Assembly (NCBI GenBank): GCA_029558635.1
Contig: JAKQEE010000070.1
Coordinates: 124,001 to 188,000 of the forward strand
Source of the DNA: Pseudomonadota bacterium
GTDB taxonomy: Bacteria; Pseudomonadota; Alphaproteobacteria; Micavibrionales; Micavibrionaceae
Reading direction: 5' to 3'
Length of the DNA stretch: 64,000 nt
Below the pieces are notes generated by a model that saw only the letters and a list, made by a program, of their open reading frames with translations, made no database searches and was not told the DNA's origin. The position numbers and the translations under genes were made by a program. This document shows positions 37,964-50,575 of this stretch, one piece after another. Each line of letters opens with the position of its first letter. Position 1 is the first letter of the stretch.

Positions 37964-39667
37964 ATGAGAGTTTTCTTGCGTTACATCTCATTGGTTTTCG
38001 TCGCCTTTCTTGCTTTGTACAGTGGGAGAGACGCCTTTGCGCAAACCATTCCGGGGCCTGCCGACATTGACCGCGTTGCCCCTGCGGTGCAGGAAATTCT
38101 CAAGATCGAGCCGGTTCCTTCGCCCTTTGATCTGGATGCAACCCCTGGAATTCGCTACAGCCGCCCGCCCGCCAATGCGGATCAAATCAAACTGATCCTC
38201 AGAAGTGTCAAAGTGGAAGGGGTTTCCGTTTACAGTGCCGGAGACATTGAAGCCCTCTACAGCGCCCATGTCGGGAAAGAGATCACGCTGGGTCAAATCT
38301 GGAAGATTTCCGATACGATCACGAATAAATACAGACAAGACGGTTACTTTCTTTCCAGAGCATATATCCCCGCTCAGGAAATCGCGGATGGAACGATTCT
38401 TATTAAAGTTGCTGAAGGGTACATTCGACAAGTTGAAGTTGGCGACGATCTGAGATCAAATCCCCTCGTGCAAAATATCATCTCTCAGATCACATCCAAA
38501 AAACCTATTTCTTCCGGTCAACTTGAGCGCTGCCACCTGCTGCTCACCGACCTGCCCGGACTGCAAAACCTGTTTGGAACACTTGTACCTATCGCGCACC
38601 CCAAAGACGGCGGCGTCAAACTGGTCTATTCCAGAAACGAGACTCGGACATCTTCGGGTTTTATCGGCATCAATAATTTCGGTTCGAAGTTTCTGGGTCC
38701 GACACAGGCCGTAGCCCAGTGGCAGGGCAATCTGTTCGGGACACAGGAAAGTTTTCTGGCTCTGCGTTCAAGTTTACCCCTTGCCGAACTGAAGGCCATA
38801 AATGTGTCGCAGCGCATTCCACTCACCCCTGTAACCGATCTGACCTTTTCCACGGGGTACACAAGAGCACAGCCCGGATTCACCTTGAGCCCGCAGGAAA
38901 TCGAAAGCTATTCTGCCGATGTCGGATTGAACCTGACCTATAAAATTATCCGCCAACGAACAGAAAACTGGTCTATTTCTGTTTCTCTCGACGGTAGAAA
39001 TTCAAAGAGCACAATTCTGGGTACGACCCAGCTCAGTGAAGACCGTATCAGAGCCGTCAGGTTCGGAACCAGCTATGATACATATGATTCACTTGGAGCC
39101 TACAATCTAGGAACCCTGACGGTCAGCAAGGGTTTGGGCCTGCTTGGCTCCAGTAAAAAGGGTGACATTGATATTTCCCGCGACGGTGCCGAACCGAACT
39201 TCACAAAGGCCGAACTGGAGTATATTCGCTACCAACCTCTTCCGGAAGGACTCCTGACCGTTCTGTCGGCTAAAGCGCAGAAGGCTTCCGGCTCTCTCTA
39301 TTCTTCCGAAGAATTCGGTTTCGGCGGGCAGTACTACGGGCGTGCCTACGACTCTTCGGAGCTGACTGGTGATGACGGTGTATCCGCCAGCATCGAGCTG
39401 CAGTATAATGATCTTCCGCAAATGCCGGATTATACATTCCAACCCTATACCTTTTACGATATCGGGAAAGTTTGGAATGCCAACAACGGACAGGTCGACA
39501 GCATCTCGGCAAGCTCGGCAGGTTTGGGTCTCCGCTTTACCCATCTCAGCGGATTGTCCGGATCCATGACGATGGCGTTTCCCTTGACCAAGAAGATTGA
39601 CACGCCCATCTACGGTGGAAGTGAAACGGACCCAAGGTTCAGCTTCCAAGTCGGGTATAAATTCTAG
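37964..39667 (+). CDS. Two-partner secretion pore TpsB1 (FhaC/ShlB/HecB family)
   Basis: A 567-residue outer membrane transporter for TpsA1. It has a signal peptide (ISLVFVAFLALYSGRDAFA-QT) and a POTRA region (about 65-220, including DGYFLSRAYIPAQ and IRQVEVGD). A 16-strand-type barrel follows, with FGFGGQYYGRAYDSSEL and VAxPLT-like strands, ending in the C-terminal Phe motif (FSFQVGYKF) recognised by the BAM complex. It is divergent from tpsA1 with 145 nt between the two starts. It resembles TpsB2 in this window, including the AQTI-GPAD N-terminus, so the two loci are likely paralogous. Confidence 0.92.
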   Translation: MRVFLRYISLVFVAFLALYSGRDAFAQTIPGPADIDRVAPAVQEILKIEPVPSPFDLDATPGIRYSRPPANADQIKLILRSVKVEGVSVYSAGDIEALYSAHVGKEITLGQIWKISDTITNKYRQDGYFLSRAYIPAQEIADGTILIKVAEGYIRQVEVGDDLRSNPLVQNIISQITSKKPISSGQLERCHLLLTDLPGLQNLFGTLVPIAHPKDGGVKLVYSRNETRTSSGFIGINNFGSKFLGPTQAVAQWQGNLFGTQESFLALRSSLPLAELKAINVSQRIPLTPVTDLTFSTGYTRAQPGFTLSPQEIESYSADVGLNLTYKIIRQRTENWSISVSLDGRNSKSTILGTTQLSEDRIRAVRFGTSYDTYDSLGAYNLGTLTVSKGLGLLGSSKKGDIDISRDGAEPNFTKAELEYIRYQPLPEGLLTVLSAKAQKASGSLYSSEEFGFGGQYYGRAYDSSELTGDDGVSASIELQYNDLPQMPDYTFQPYTFYDIGKVWNANNGQVDSISASSAGLGLRFTHLSGLSGSMTMAFPLTKKIDTPIYGGSETDPRFSFQVGYKF

Positions 39668-39752
39668 GCTCACGGACCGTTCGGATGGCTTCAATATCCG
39701 GTAGCTCCCTTTCGCAATTCAGCCCCCCCCTTAAAAACCAATAATAATATGA

Positions 39753-39787
39753 AAACTATTGCGTTTATTGCGCAATACAAACTATTG
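39753..39787. repeat. Direct repeat AAACTATTG x2 upstream of hisS
   Basis: Two copies of AAACTATTG (39753-39761 and 39779-39787) flank ATTGCGTTTATTGCGCAAT, itself an inverted repeat (ATTGCG/CGCAAT). The arrangement lies 63-97 nt before the hisS ATG and looks operator- or promoter-like. No regulator can be named. Confidence 0.4.
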
Positions 39788-39849
39788 TAATGCTTCCAAA
39801 AGGGCCTTAGTGAGTAGTGTAGTTTTTAATATCCCAGAGCAGAAGAATT

Positions 39850-41223
39850 ATGTCGAACAAAACCCCAAAACCCGTCAGCGGATTTCCAGAGTGGCTCCCC
39901 CAGGAGCGCCGTATCGAGCAACAATGGCAAGATATCATGCGCAGCGTGTTCGAAAGTCACGGTTTTGCGTCGATCGAGCCTTCGTCCGTCGAAGAGGTCA
40001 GCGTCATTCAGGCCAAGGGCGATGACGCCGATAAAGAAATTTATGCGTTGAGACGTCTCAACGGGGAACAAGGCTCCGGCGATCCGCGTCTGGCGTTGCA
40101 CTTTGACCTGACCGTACCGATGGCGCGGTATGTCGCCCAGAATTTTTCCAATCTGACTTTTCCGTTCAAGCGTTACCAGATTCAAAAAGCGTGGCGCGGC
40201 GAACGTCCGCAGGAAGGCCGTTACCGCGAGTTTACCCAAGCGGATATCGACGTCATCGATCAGGACAGCGTATCAATGCATTTCGACGCAGAAATGCCGC
40301 GCATCGTTCACAAGATCTTCAAAATGATCGGGATTGATAATGTTTGCACCAACATCAACAATCGTAAAATCATTCAGGGATACTATGAAGGGCTGGGCAT
40401 TTCCGATTCAATGAAGGCGATCCAGATCATCGACAAAATCGACAAAATCGGCCCGCAAGCTGTTCGGGATATGTTGATGGAGCAACTGGGCATCAGCGCG
40501 CAGACCGCGCAGAAATGTCTGGATCTGGCGCAAATCCGGTCTGAAGATTCCGGATTTGCCGAGAAAATTCGGGCGTTGGGCGTTTCCAGCCCCCTGCTCG
40601 ACCAAGGCATCGAAGAACTTAAATTCGTGATGGATTCTCTGGCCGATCTTCCCAAAGGGTCAGTGGTCGCCAATATGTCGATTGCCAGAGGGCTGAACTA
40701 TTACACCGGCACGGTTTATGAAGGTAAATTCAATGATTATCCCGACTTCCCCACGATCTTTGCCGGTGGGCGATACGAAAATCTGGTCGGGACCTATCTG
40801 AATAAAAAACTTCCGGGCGTCGGGATTTCAATCGGCGTCACGCGTATCTTCGGCAAGATGCTGAAAGAAGGTCGGATTGATCTGGGCGAGAAAAGCCCCA
40901 CCCACGTTCTGATTATCAACACGCCGGAAGCGGATGCGAGCTCACTTGTTCGCAAGGCCGAAATTTTACGTGCAAAGGGCGTGAATACCGAAGTGTATCA
41001 CGATGCCGCCACCAAAACGGGGAACCAGATCAAATATGCGACGCGGAAAGGCATTCCCTATATCATGTTTCCCGCTACGTCTCAGCAAGGTCACGATGAA
41101 ATCAAGGATTTGAATTCCGGTGAGCAATCCGCCATGGCCATTGATACATGGCAACCTGTTGAAGGAGCCACATACCAGACGCAGATCAAGCCGTCTTCAC
41201 GCAGGTCGGTGGCTCACAAGTAG
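39850..41223 (+). CDS. hisS: Histidyl-tRNA synthetase
   Basis: Charges tRNA-His. The 457-residue class II enzyme has motif 2 RYQIQKAWRGE (108-118) followed by RYREFTQADIDV, the histidine-A motif ARGLNYYTG (279-287), and a C-terminal anticodon domain from about residue 345. The N-terminus (GFPEWLPQERRIEQ) and the QKAWRGERPQEGRYREF segment resemble the HisRS form I associate with actinobacteria, rather than the RGTRDLLP-type form common in proteobacteria. It could be an acquired or alternative housekeeping copy. The end overlaps the convergent atpG by 10 nt. Confidence 0.93.
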   Translation: MSNKTPKPVSGFPEWLPQERRIEQQWQDIMRSVFESHGFASIEPSSVEEVSVIQAKGDDADKEIYALRRLNGEQGSGDPRLALHFDLTVPMARYVAQNFSNLTFPFKRYQIQKAWRGERPQEGRYREFTQADIDVIDQDSVSMHFDAEMPRIVHKIFKMIGIDNVCTNINNRKIIQGYYEGLGISDSMKAIQIIDKIDKIGPQAVRDMLMEQLGISAQTAQKCLDLAQIRSEDSGFAEKIRALGVSSPLLDQGIEELKFVMDSLADLPKGSVVANMSIARGLNYYTGTVYEGKFNDYPDFPTIFAGGRYENLVGTYLNKKLPGVGISIGVTRIFGKMLKEGRIDLGEKSPTHVLIINTPEADASSLVRKAEILRAKGVNTEVYHDAATKTGNQIKYATRKGIPYIMFPATSQQGHDEIKDLNSGEQSAMAIDTWQPVEGATYQTQIKPSSRRSVAHK

Positions 41224-42032
41224 CTGCCCAGCAGAATGGTTTCGATTTCCTGAACGATGTCTTCCTGACGGGCGGCATTCATACGACGTTCCAGAGTTTC
41301 CGTCATTTCGCCGAGGCGCCGCAAGGCGTTGTCCATATGTTCGAGACGATGGCGGTTTTCCGAGGCCAAGGACAAGGTGAACACTTCTTGCAAAGCCAGC
41401 AACATCGCTTCTTCAATCAGTTTTCCCAGAAATTCGCGTGGCGGAAGCGTGAGAACCGGAGGAAACGGATGCGGCGGTGCGGGATATTGCGGCAACGGTA
41501 GCGGGGCAATGGCGCGTTCCGTCGGGCCGTCCTGATCGTGCGAAAAAACACTCACCTGAAGCGGGGCCTCCGGCGTTACCGACTGGGCGTCTTCCAGCCA
41601 ATGCGCTACAGTTTCCAAAACAGCCGGAATTTCTTCGGTGATGTTCGGCCCCGGCAACAAATCAGGCGCGTCTGATTCCAAATCAAAATATCCCCCCAGT
41701 TGGCTGCCGATCATCAGAACCATATCTCCACTGTCTTGCGCCTGATGAATTCCGGGTAACAATTCTTCGTTGAACTTGCCGCAAAATCCGCGTTCCGAGC
41801 CGATTGCAATCAGGACTTTGCGGCCCGACTCGACCGGCAGCGTATAGGAGGTCATAAAATCTGCCGCCACTTTTTCAACTGTGGCCATGATAATGAGTTG
41901 ACGTTCGCGTTGCTCGCCGAGTTTATGCAGTTCCATCATCGCAATGCTTTTCATTGCCGAAAGAATGGTTTTGACGCCACTATAAGCCGCGAGCCTATTG
42001 GCAATCTGGTGCCTACGGCTCACGGCAGCCAC
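41214..42032 (-). CDS. atpG: N-type ATPase gamma subunit AtpG
   Basis: Central shaft of the F1 sector. The 272-residue protein has the N-terminal helix ([30 protein letters not shown]) and the matching C-terminal helix ([19 protein letters not shown]), which form the coiled coil, around a Rossmann-like middle ([19 protein letters not shown]). It is divergent from housekeeping gamma subunits. The frame begins with GTG 42032; GTG 42023, overlapping the alpha stop as GTGA, is the alternative. It is last in the beta-to-gamma operon, as in N-ATPases. Confidence 0.88.
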   Translation of the reverse strand: MAAVSRRHQIANRLAAYSGVKTILSAMKSIAMMELHKLGEQRERQLIIMATVEKVAADFMTSYTLPVESGRKVLIAIGSERGFCGKFNEELLPGIHQAQDSGDMVLMIGSQLGGYFDLESDAPDLLPGPNITEEIPAVLETVAHWLEDAQSVTPEAPLQVSVFSHDQDGPTERAIAPLPLPQYPAPPHPFPPVLTLPPREFLGKLIEEAMLLALQEVFTLSLASENRHRLEHMDNALRRLGEMTETLERRMNAARQEDIVQEIETILLGSYL

Positions 42033-43492
42033 CGCCGAATTTGAGTCACCCAGTCCTCACGCGGAGAGTCGAGTGTCAGGGACGATGTGTCCGCGGCCAC
42101 CGATAGTGCGGAAATCGCCGCGTTGACCGCGTCCTGATCCCTGCCATCGAGAAATTTTTCGTTGAAGGCAACGGTCCAGGCCAGCTGAGCTTTCGGAGAG
42201 AGCGGGCTTTGCGCATCCTGCTTGAGGATTTGACGCAGCAACCGTCCCTTGGTCAGGCGCGCCTGAATTCCGGCTTCGAGTTTCGACCCAAAATGTGAAA
42301 ACACTTCCAGTTCAAGAAATTGCAGGTAGTCAAGTTTCATGCGGGCTGATTCCCGTTTAATCGCCGGATGCTGGGCTTGGCCACCGATGCGCGAGACGGA
42401 GCGCGGGACGTCGATTGCGGGAAGAATGCCCGATGCGAATAATTTATGATCGAAATAGACCTGTCCGTCGGTGATGGAAATCAGGTTGGTCGGGATATAG
42501 GCCGCGATTTCATCCTGTTGCGTTTCAACAACCGCCAGCGCCGTCATACTGCCGCCACCCTTTTCCGCGGATAGGCATGTCGAGCGTTCCAGAAGGCGGG
42601 CATGAAGATAGAACACATCGCCCGGATAGGCTTCGCGGCCCGGCGGACGGCGCAGCAGCAAGGACAGTTCGCGGTAAATCTGGGCGTGGGTTGATAAATC
42701 GTCATAGACGATCAGGGTACGCCGCCCCGTTTCCATCCAGTGCTCAGCAATCGCGCAGCCCGCGAACGGCGCGAGATATTTCAGGCCAGGGCGCGCCGAA
42801 GCTTCAGCAACAACAACAGTTGTATAGGCTAGCGCTCCGCTGGTACGCAGGGTTTCAATGACCTGAGCCACAGTTGATCTTTTTTGTCCGATCAGCACGT
42901 AAACGCAGCACACGTCGCGTCCAGCCTGATGCAACACGGCATCAAGCGCAAAGGTGGTTTTTCCGGTTCCGTTGTCGCCGATCAGCAATTGCCGTTGTCC
43001 GTGACCGATGGGAATCATCGTATCGGCTATTTTGTTTCCGGTATAAAGCGGTTTGTTGACAAATCCGCGTTCGGTGATTTGCGGCGATAGCCGGTCAAGA
43101 AGACGGATGTCGGGGCATTCGGGAACAGGGCCGCCATCAAGTGGTACGCCAAGCGGATCGACAACCCGCCCCAGAAGTTCGTCTCCTGTTGGCAATGTCA
43201 GACGACGTCCGGTCAGCGAAGCCCCGATTCCGGCGCGCAAGCCCGGTGTTTCTTCCAAAATCATAGCGCCGATCCGGTTTTCGGAGAGCATATAGACCAG
43301 CCCCAGAGATCCGTCATCGGTACGGAGCATTTCCTCCATGCCGGCGGACGGCAATCCGTCAATCCACATTACGCCATCACCGATGGAGATCACCGTTCCG
43401 TGTTCGACAATTCGTGGCTCGAACCTATAGTCATCCAGCTGCTGATCCTGCCTGTCCAATAGGGAAAGATTAGTCGCCATGACTGGTTCCAT
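42020..43492 (-). CDS. atpA: N-type ATPase alpha subunit AtpA
   Basis: Non-catalytic nucleotide-binding F1 subunit. The 490-residue protein has P-loop GDNGTGKTT (172-180) where housekeeping alphas have GDRQTGKT, and conserved [35 protein letters not shown] segments in shorter form. It is slightly shorter than standard alpha, mainly at the N-terminal helix that normally binds delta, consistent with the operon having no delta gene. The start overlaps the b-subunit gene by about 20 nt. Confidence 0.92.
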   Translation of the reverse strand: MEPVMATNLSLLDRQDQQLDDYRFEPRIVEHGTVISIGDGVMWIDGLPSAGMEEMLRTDDGSLGLVYMLSENRIGAMILEETPGLRAGIGASLTGRRLTLPTGDELLGRVVDPLGVPLDGGPVPECPDIRLLDRLSPQITERGFVNKPLYTGNKIADTMIPIGHGQRQLLIGDNGTGKTTFALDAVLHQAGRDVCCVYVLIGQKRSTVAQVIETLRTSGALAYTTVVVAEASARPGLKYLAPFAGCAIAEHWMETGRRTLIVYDDLSTHAQIYRELSLLLRRPPGREAYPGDVFYLHARLLERSTCLSAEKGGGSMTALAVVETQQDEIAAYIPTNLISITDGQVYFDHKLFASGILPAIDVPRSVSRIGGQAQHPAIKRESARMKLDYLQFLELEVFSHFGSKLEAGIQARLTKGRLLRQILKQDAQSPLSPKAQLAWTVAFNEKFLDGRDQDAVNAAISALSVAADTSSLTLDSPREDWVTQIRRWLP

Positions 43493-44219
43493 TTGTGAAG
43501 AATGCCAGCTCGCTGGCGATGTCAGCCTTGATTACCCATGGTCCGACGGAAATGCGCAGCCCCGAAAGTACGGATGGGTCCTGCTCATAGGCAAAGGCAA
43601 GTTCCGTTCCAAGATTTTGCGCTAAAGTTTTTTCAAACTCGTATTTTACAGCATCATCCAGTTGGCGGGCCGTAGTCACCGTCACGGCGCCCCCCATGGA
43701 TTTTGCAGCAGAAACCAAATCGTTCCGCCGGTCATCGGTCCAGCCCCCCAAGTCGGAGAGAAAAATTTCCGTCATCTTTTCATCGAGTTCGGGACCCGCC
43801 ATCCGTTCAAGGAATTTCGCGGCAAAAACACCCCCTTGCTGCAAGGCGCGTTGTTCGATGGCGCGTTGCCAATCGGAGCGTTTCTTTTCTTCGGCGGCGG
43901 CTATACGCTGCGCCTCTTCTTCGGCGGTAGTACGAACGGCGGCCATACCCTTTTCACGTTCGGCGGAGAGTTCTTTCGAAAGCTCGGCATAGGCCGCGTC
44001 TTTTTCCTTGTTCCAATCCTCAAGCCGCCCTTCATACTGGGCGCACATGCCGTCCGCTTCGTCACGCAGGCGCTTGGCTTCTTCGAGTTCATTGCGGATG
44101 TCGGCGCGGCGTTTGTCCATCACCGCCATTACCGGACGAAACAGGAAACGGTTCAGGATCCACACCAGAACGGCAAAGTTGATGAGTTCAAGGATAAAGG
44201 TGGTCAAATCGAGATGCAT
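43470..44219 (-). CDS. atpF: N-type ATPase subunit b with delta-like C-terminal extension
   Basis: A peripheral stalk subunit. The membrane helix is at about residues 5-27 ([21 protein letters not shown]), followed by a long charged coiled coil (about 35-130). At 249 residues it is much longer than a normal b (about 156-160). The last ~100 residues end [21 protein letters not shown], resembling the C-terminal end of delta subunits (GV-I-VG..-ID-S---L). No separate atpH gene is present, so b and delta functions appear combined, as expected of N-ATPases. Confidence 0.87.
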   Translation of the reverse strand: MHLDLTTFILELINFAVLVWILNRFLFRPVMAVMDKRRADIRNELEEAKRLRDEADGMCAQYEGRLEDWNKEKDAAYAELSKELSAEREKGMAAVRTTAEEEAQRIAAAEEKKRSDWQRAIEQRALQQGGVFAAKFLERMAGPELDEKMTEIFLSDLGGWTDDRRNDLVSAAKSMGGAVTVTTARQLDDAVKYEFEKTLAQNLGTELAFAYEQDPSVLSGLRISVGPWVIKADIASELAFFTNGTSHGD

Positions 44220-44243
44220 TACCGGTTACTCTCTATTAGCGGC

Positions 44244-45198
<955 letters not shown>

Positions 45199-45199
<1 letters not shown>

Positions 45200-45463
45200 T
45201 ACGAGCGCTCCCTTATAAACAGATAGACATTCATAACGCCAAACCCAATCCCGAGGAAGATAAAACTGACCGTCCATGTTGCGGAATACCCCGAGGACAT
45301 TTCGTCAATCCACTGGCCGAGATAGGCTCCCAAGATAACAGGAACAACAAAGAGCAAGGCCAGCGTTCCGAGAAAGACAGTCTGGGAAATCAGGCTTCCT
45401 CGGTTGCGTTCGGCGTCGCTCAATCGTTCAGCATCACGTTCGGCCGCTTTGCGGAGGTCGTCC

Positions 45464-45474
<11 letters not shown>
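45199..45474 (-). CDS. AtpI/AtpQ-like two-helix membrane protein of the ATPase operon
   Basis: A 91-residue protein with a charged N-terminus and two membrane helices (about 28-50 and 62-86). It resembles AtpI-type proteins and the AtpQ member of N-ATPase operons, thought to help c-ring assembly or Mg/Ca handling. N-ATPase operons usually have a second small membrane gene, atpR, between this and subunit a; it is missing here. The start overlaps the epsilon gene. Confidence 0.72.
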
Positions 45475-47337
<1,863 letters not shown>

Positions 47338-47428
47338 TTACTATGGGAAAATATTTATGTTATCCACAAATATCCGCATCTGCGACCATCCAAGCAATAG
47401 CGCAGACGTTGTTTTTTAATATGTATGT

Positions 47429-48355
47429 TTAGGGAGAGCGCGAGGGGAGAACGGCGTTGCCGGTGTTTGCACGGGTATAGGCTTTTCCTACAAATCCTTC
47501 AGGGCAGCTTTCAGGTGTTACCCCTGCGTCCAGCCATGCCAGTGCCAGCGGCAGATCGTGCATATCCGAGATGACTACAGAGGCCCCGGCTTCCAGAAGT
47601 TTGTGTGCGTGCGCGTCTTTGTCGTTGTAAAAGTTTGCGGCGACCGTGCCGACAACGCGCAAGTCGGGGCGTCCATCCTTGGCATAACGGACTCCGCTGA
47701 TACTGTCTTCAACAACTGCCGTTTCAGAAAGGTTGTAGGGGAAAGATGCGCGATTCAGTTCCTCAAACAAGGCTGTGTATTTGTTCGGGTGTCCGTATCC
47801 GCTGAAGCGACGCGCGCCGGCAGCAAACACATCCGACAATCCGGCATTTGCGCCCGTCTTAGGATTGACCGCAGCCTCCAACGTGACATCCATCCGGTCC
47901 GCGCGGCTTGTCGTTGCCAAGATCACATTTTCGGGACCAACCATCCGGCCAATTTCCTCATGGGCCTCAACAACACCGGGGACAGCTTTCAAATCTCTTT
48001 TGAAGCGTTCGATTGTTTCTATCGTAATCAGATCGGCAATAGCGAATGCCACAGCCTCTCTTTGGGCGGTCTCTCCTTCCAGTCCTTGCTGGCGCTTGAT
48101 TTCCTCGATCTGTTGAAAAGAAAATCTATACAGTTCCATCACGGCATCAGGCTCTATACTCCGCCCCTGCATCAGAAGGCTTACGATTTTGTTGGTCGAG
48201 ACACCGGCGAAATTGTGGTAGACGTGATCCGGTTCGAGAGGGGTGGAAAGCTGGCTCACCATATCGGTCAGGAAATCGTCCGCCACACGCATCGCCAGAT
48301 CTTCGCTGTTAACATTCACACCATCGTTATCAAAAATTACCAGCTTGATCGCCAT
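47429..48355 (-). CDS. HAD-superfamily phosphatase/phosphomutase-like hydrolase
   Basis: A 308-residue HAD protein. Motif I FDNDGVNVNSE has the Asp-x-Asp nucleophile pair. A helical cap follows, and later motifs (ILATTSRADR; VVEDSISGVRYAK) are like the beta-phosphoglucomutase/gph group. It would act on a small phosphorylated metabolite; the substrate is unknown. It is the first gene of its own short minus-strand unit, with about 160 nt to the ATPase operon start. Confidence 0.82.
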   Translation of the reverse strand: MAIKLVIFDNDGVNVNSEDLAMRVADDFLTDMVSQLSTPLEPDHVYHNFAGVSTNKIVSLLMQGRSIEPDAVMELYRFSFQQIEEIKRQQGLEGETAQREAVAFAIADLITIETIERFKRDLKAVPGVVEAHEEIGRMVGPENVILATTSRADRMDVTLEAAVNPKTGANAGLSDVFAAGARRFSGYGHPNKYTALFEELNRASFPYNLSETAVVEDSISGVRYAKDGRPDLRVVGTVAANFYNDKDAHAHKLLEAGASVVISDMHDLPLALAWLDAGVTPESCPEGFVGKAYTRANTGNAVLPSRSP

Positions 48356-48568
48356 CGGATATCTCTTTCCGCTTGAATTTGTTTCTGAAGTCTAAGTTTA
48401 GATAGTATATAGATTTGAATATGAAAAAGCAAGCTTTTTCCAGAAAGTGAAAAGGTGTAAAATTATTATATTACAATGCGTTACATCTTTACTTCCGAAT
48501 TTCCGGCCCTTATCCCCCGCTCGTAAATTTTATTGCTATTATTAACATAACTATATATATCATGCGGC

Positions 48569-50446
48569 ATGAGTGCCCGTGATATCCCAGACGCCGTATT
48601 TATAAGCGAGATGCAAAGCGAACCGCATAGCGGTTCGTACCGCTTTATCAAGGACCTTCATCATGCCGGCCACCATCCCATCAATCCCTTGATCCGGCAT
48701 AACGGGCTTATCGAATATGAACGGGGGGCCGCTTGCATCGGCATCACCCCGCATGAAGAACTCGTCCTGCTTTCCACCACGGACCGCGACGATATGGAAC
48801 TGGAACACCGGTTCGGCTGGAAATCCGACGGGACCACTACGGCACGATCCGAAGCCGAGATGAGCGCCCTTCTTTCTCTCGATAAACTTGTTGTCGGGCA
48901 GGACATCCTGAAAGACGGCAGCGTTTATCTGGGACGGTTTATCAAACAGAAATCTTATGGGTCCGATGGCGACACAAACTACGATCATATGCTCGGTGTT
49001 GCTGCATGGAAGCCCACTCCCAAAAACCTCCTTCATACAATTCTCGATCTGTTTTCTCAGCACCATCGTCAGGATTTGCTCGATAGCGGCACGCTGATGC
49101 ACCACGATCCGCTGATCTGGACGTCGAAGGAAATGGTTTTTGCGGCGCGTCCCGCTACCATGCGCGGTTTCTACAACAACATTGTTCATGTCACCAATAA
49201 CAAAGGTGAAAGTCTTTACAATCTTCATACGTTAACTTCGCCGCGCAAGGGGTGGGATTCAGCGCGGATGTTTCACGAAGTTTTTACGGCTGCCGATCAA
49301 AAAAATCTGTCACGTCTGAAAAGGCCGTTGATGCACATGCTGTTCAACGGCATTGCAGTCAAACGCAAGAACATGACCATGGAGGAGATCGAGGCACATA
49401 TCGACCAGACATTTTCTCCAACTGTCAAAAAACTGCGTCAGGGGGCCTGCCCTTACGCGCTCGAAAGCGGATACGGCGAACCCGTCAAAGGAATCCGGTG
49501 GATCAAGGGCAAACTGAAACAAGCCTTTGCCTCGGTTGCTTTTGCCGTACATGACATTTCCAAGAAGGACATGTTGATCGTTACTTTACCCAGCGTCGTC
49601 GGCTTTGGTTTTTCCGCCCTCACGGAAAAAGGGGGATGGGCAGCACTTGCCATTCCTCCCCTCACATTCCTTGGTGTAAAGCTCGGTCTTTTGTTGTTCT
49701 CGCGGTCACGGCCCGTATTTGCCAACGCTTTTTTCTCCGACCTTATCCATCATTTCTGGAAAGAGGGTATATCCAAGAAAAACATCCCACGGCAATTCGA
49801 AATGGTTAGACCCGACGTTCTTGCCAATCTGCGAATTCTGTCACGCAACGAAGTTGATATGAGAATGCGGACTTCCAGCAATGCGCCTGTCGATACGCCG
49901 CCTTGGGATACGCTGTATATGATCGGGACGATGAACGGCCCTTATGGATCGCAAGCCAGTCTGCATAAAATCGGTAACCAGTGGGTTATCAAAACAAAAG
50001 AAGACAAGAAAAGTTCGGGGATGCAGATCGAATATTGGCCTTTGCTGAATGTGGCGTTCGCCAAAAATCCCGTGAGTGATCATCTGCCGCTAAGTCTTTC
50101 CGATGCATTCGCCAATTCCGGCCAGCCTATTTGTATGGTCTATGCCAACCGCGATCCGGATACCAACGCCCTTGATTACGGTCAGGAGTTTATTACTCAG
50201 GAAGATTACGACCAGATCGTCCATATACTGAGCAATCGTCCGGCACGGGATATGTACCGTCAACCGGAAGTCACCGGAGGCCTCCTCAAAGGTTATCCTT
50301 TGGGGCCTGTGGCAGTAGGACAAAATCCTTATGAAACCAGTGAATGGGCCAAGGGTGCGAGCCAGGCTGGTGCCGTGGAAGTTATCGGCGAAGTGGTGGA
50401 TACCCTAAAAGATCTTTTGGAAAACGCACTTAAAGGTCCTCATTAG
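48569..50446 (+). CDS. Large protein of unknown function with central membrane hairpin
   Basis: A 625-residue protein that I do not recognise. It is soluble-looking for about 340 residues, then has two hydrophobic segments (about 344-362 and 364-385: TLPSVVGFGFSALT..., WAALAIPPLTFLGVKLGLLLF), then another soluble half. There is no signal peptide. The repeated His/Asp-rich stretches (DLHHAGHHPINPLIRHNG; HHDPL) could bind metal but match no known site. The upstream gap (48356-48568) is very AT-rich and no SD precedes ATG 48569, so a leaderless or weakly translated mRNA is possible. Confidence 0.75.
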   Translation: MSARDIPDAVFISEMQSEPHSGSYRFIKDLHHAGHHPINPLIRHNGLIEYERGAACIGITPHEELVLLSTTDRDDMELEHRFGWKSDGTTTARSEAEMSALLSLDKLVVGQDILKDGSVYLGRFIKQKSYGSDGDTNYDHMLGVAAWKPTPKNLLHTILDLFSQHHRQDLLDSGTLMHHDPLIWTSKEMVFAARPATMRGFYNNIVHVTNNKGESLYNLHTLTSPRKGWDSARMFHEVFTAADQKNLSRLKRPLMHMLFNGIAVKRKNMTMEEIEAHIDQTFSPTVKKLRQGACPYALESGYGEPVKGIRWIKGKLKQAFASVAFAVHDISKKDMLIVTLPSVVGFGFSALTEKGGWAALAIPPLTFLGVKLGLLLFSRSRPVFANAFFSDLIHHFWKEGISKKNIPRQFEMVRPDVLANLRILSRNEVDMRMRTSSNAPVDTPPWDTLYMIGTMNGPYGSQASLHKIGNQWVIKTKEDKKSSGMQIEYWPLLNVAFAKNPVSDHLPLSLSDAFANSGQPICMVYANRDPDTNALDYGQEFITQEDYDQIVHILSNRPARDMYRQPEVTGGLLKGYPLGPVAVGQNPYETSEWAKGASQAGAVEVIGEVVDTLKDLLENALKGPH

Positions 50447-50514
50447 CTCTGCCGATATCCACCACCCTGCGAATTATGGGATATCAGGGGTGATTTCCCA
50501 TTTTCACCAGTATG

Positions 50515-50575
50515 TTGACCCCTCTGCCGTTTCAATGCTAGATTTTTTCCCTAACATTTATGGCAGAGGTTTATT
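50515..50575 (+). promoter_or_regulatory. alaS promoter with palindrome flanking the predicted transcription start
   Basis: TTGACC (50515-50520) and TAGATT (50539-50544), 18 nt apart, form a credible sigma-70 promoter with a start near 50551. CCTCTGCC (50521-50528) and GGCAGAGG (50562-50569) are a perfect 8-bp inverted repeat on either side of that start. The right arm also contains the Shine-Dalgarno. A second CTCTGCCG lies at 50447-50454. E. coli AlaRS represses its own gene by binding a palindrome at the start site, so autoregulation is a reasonable inference. Confidence 0.5.
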
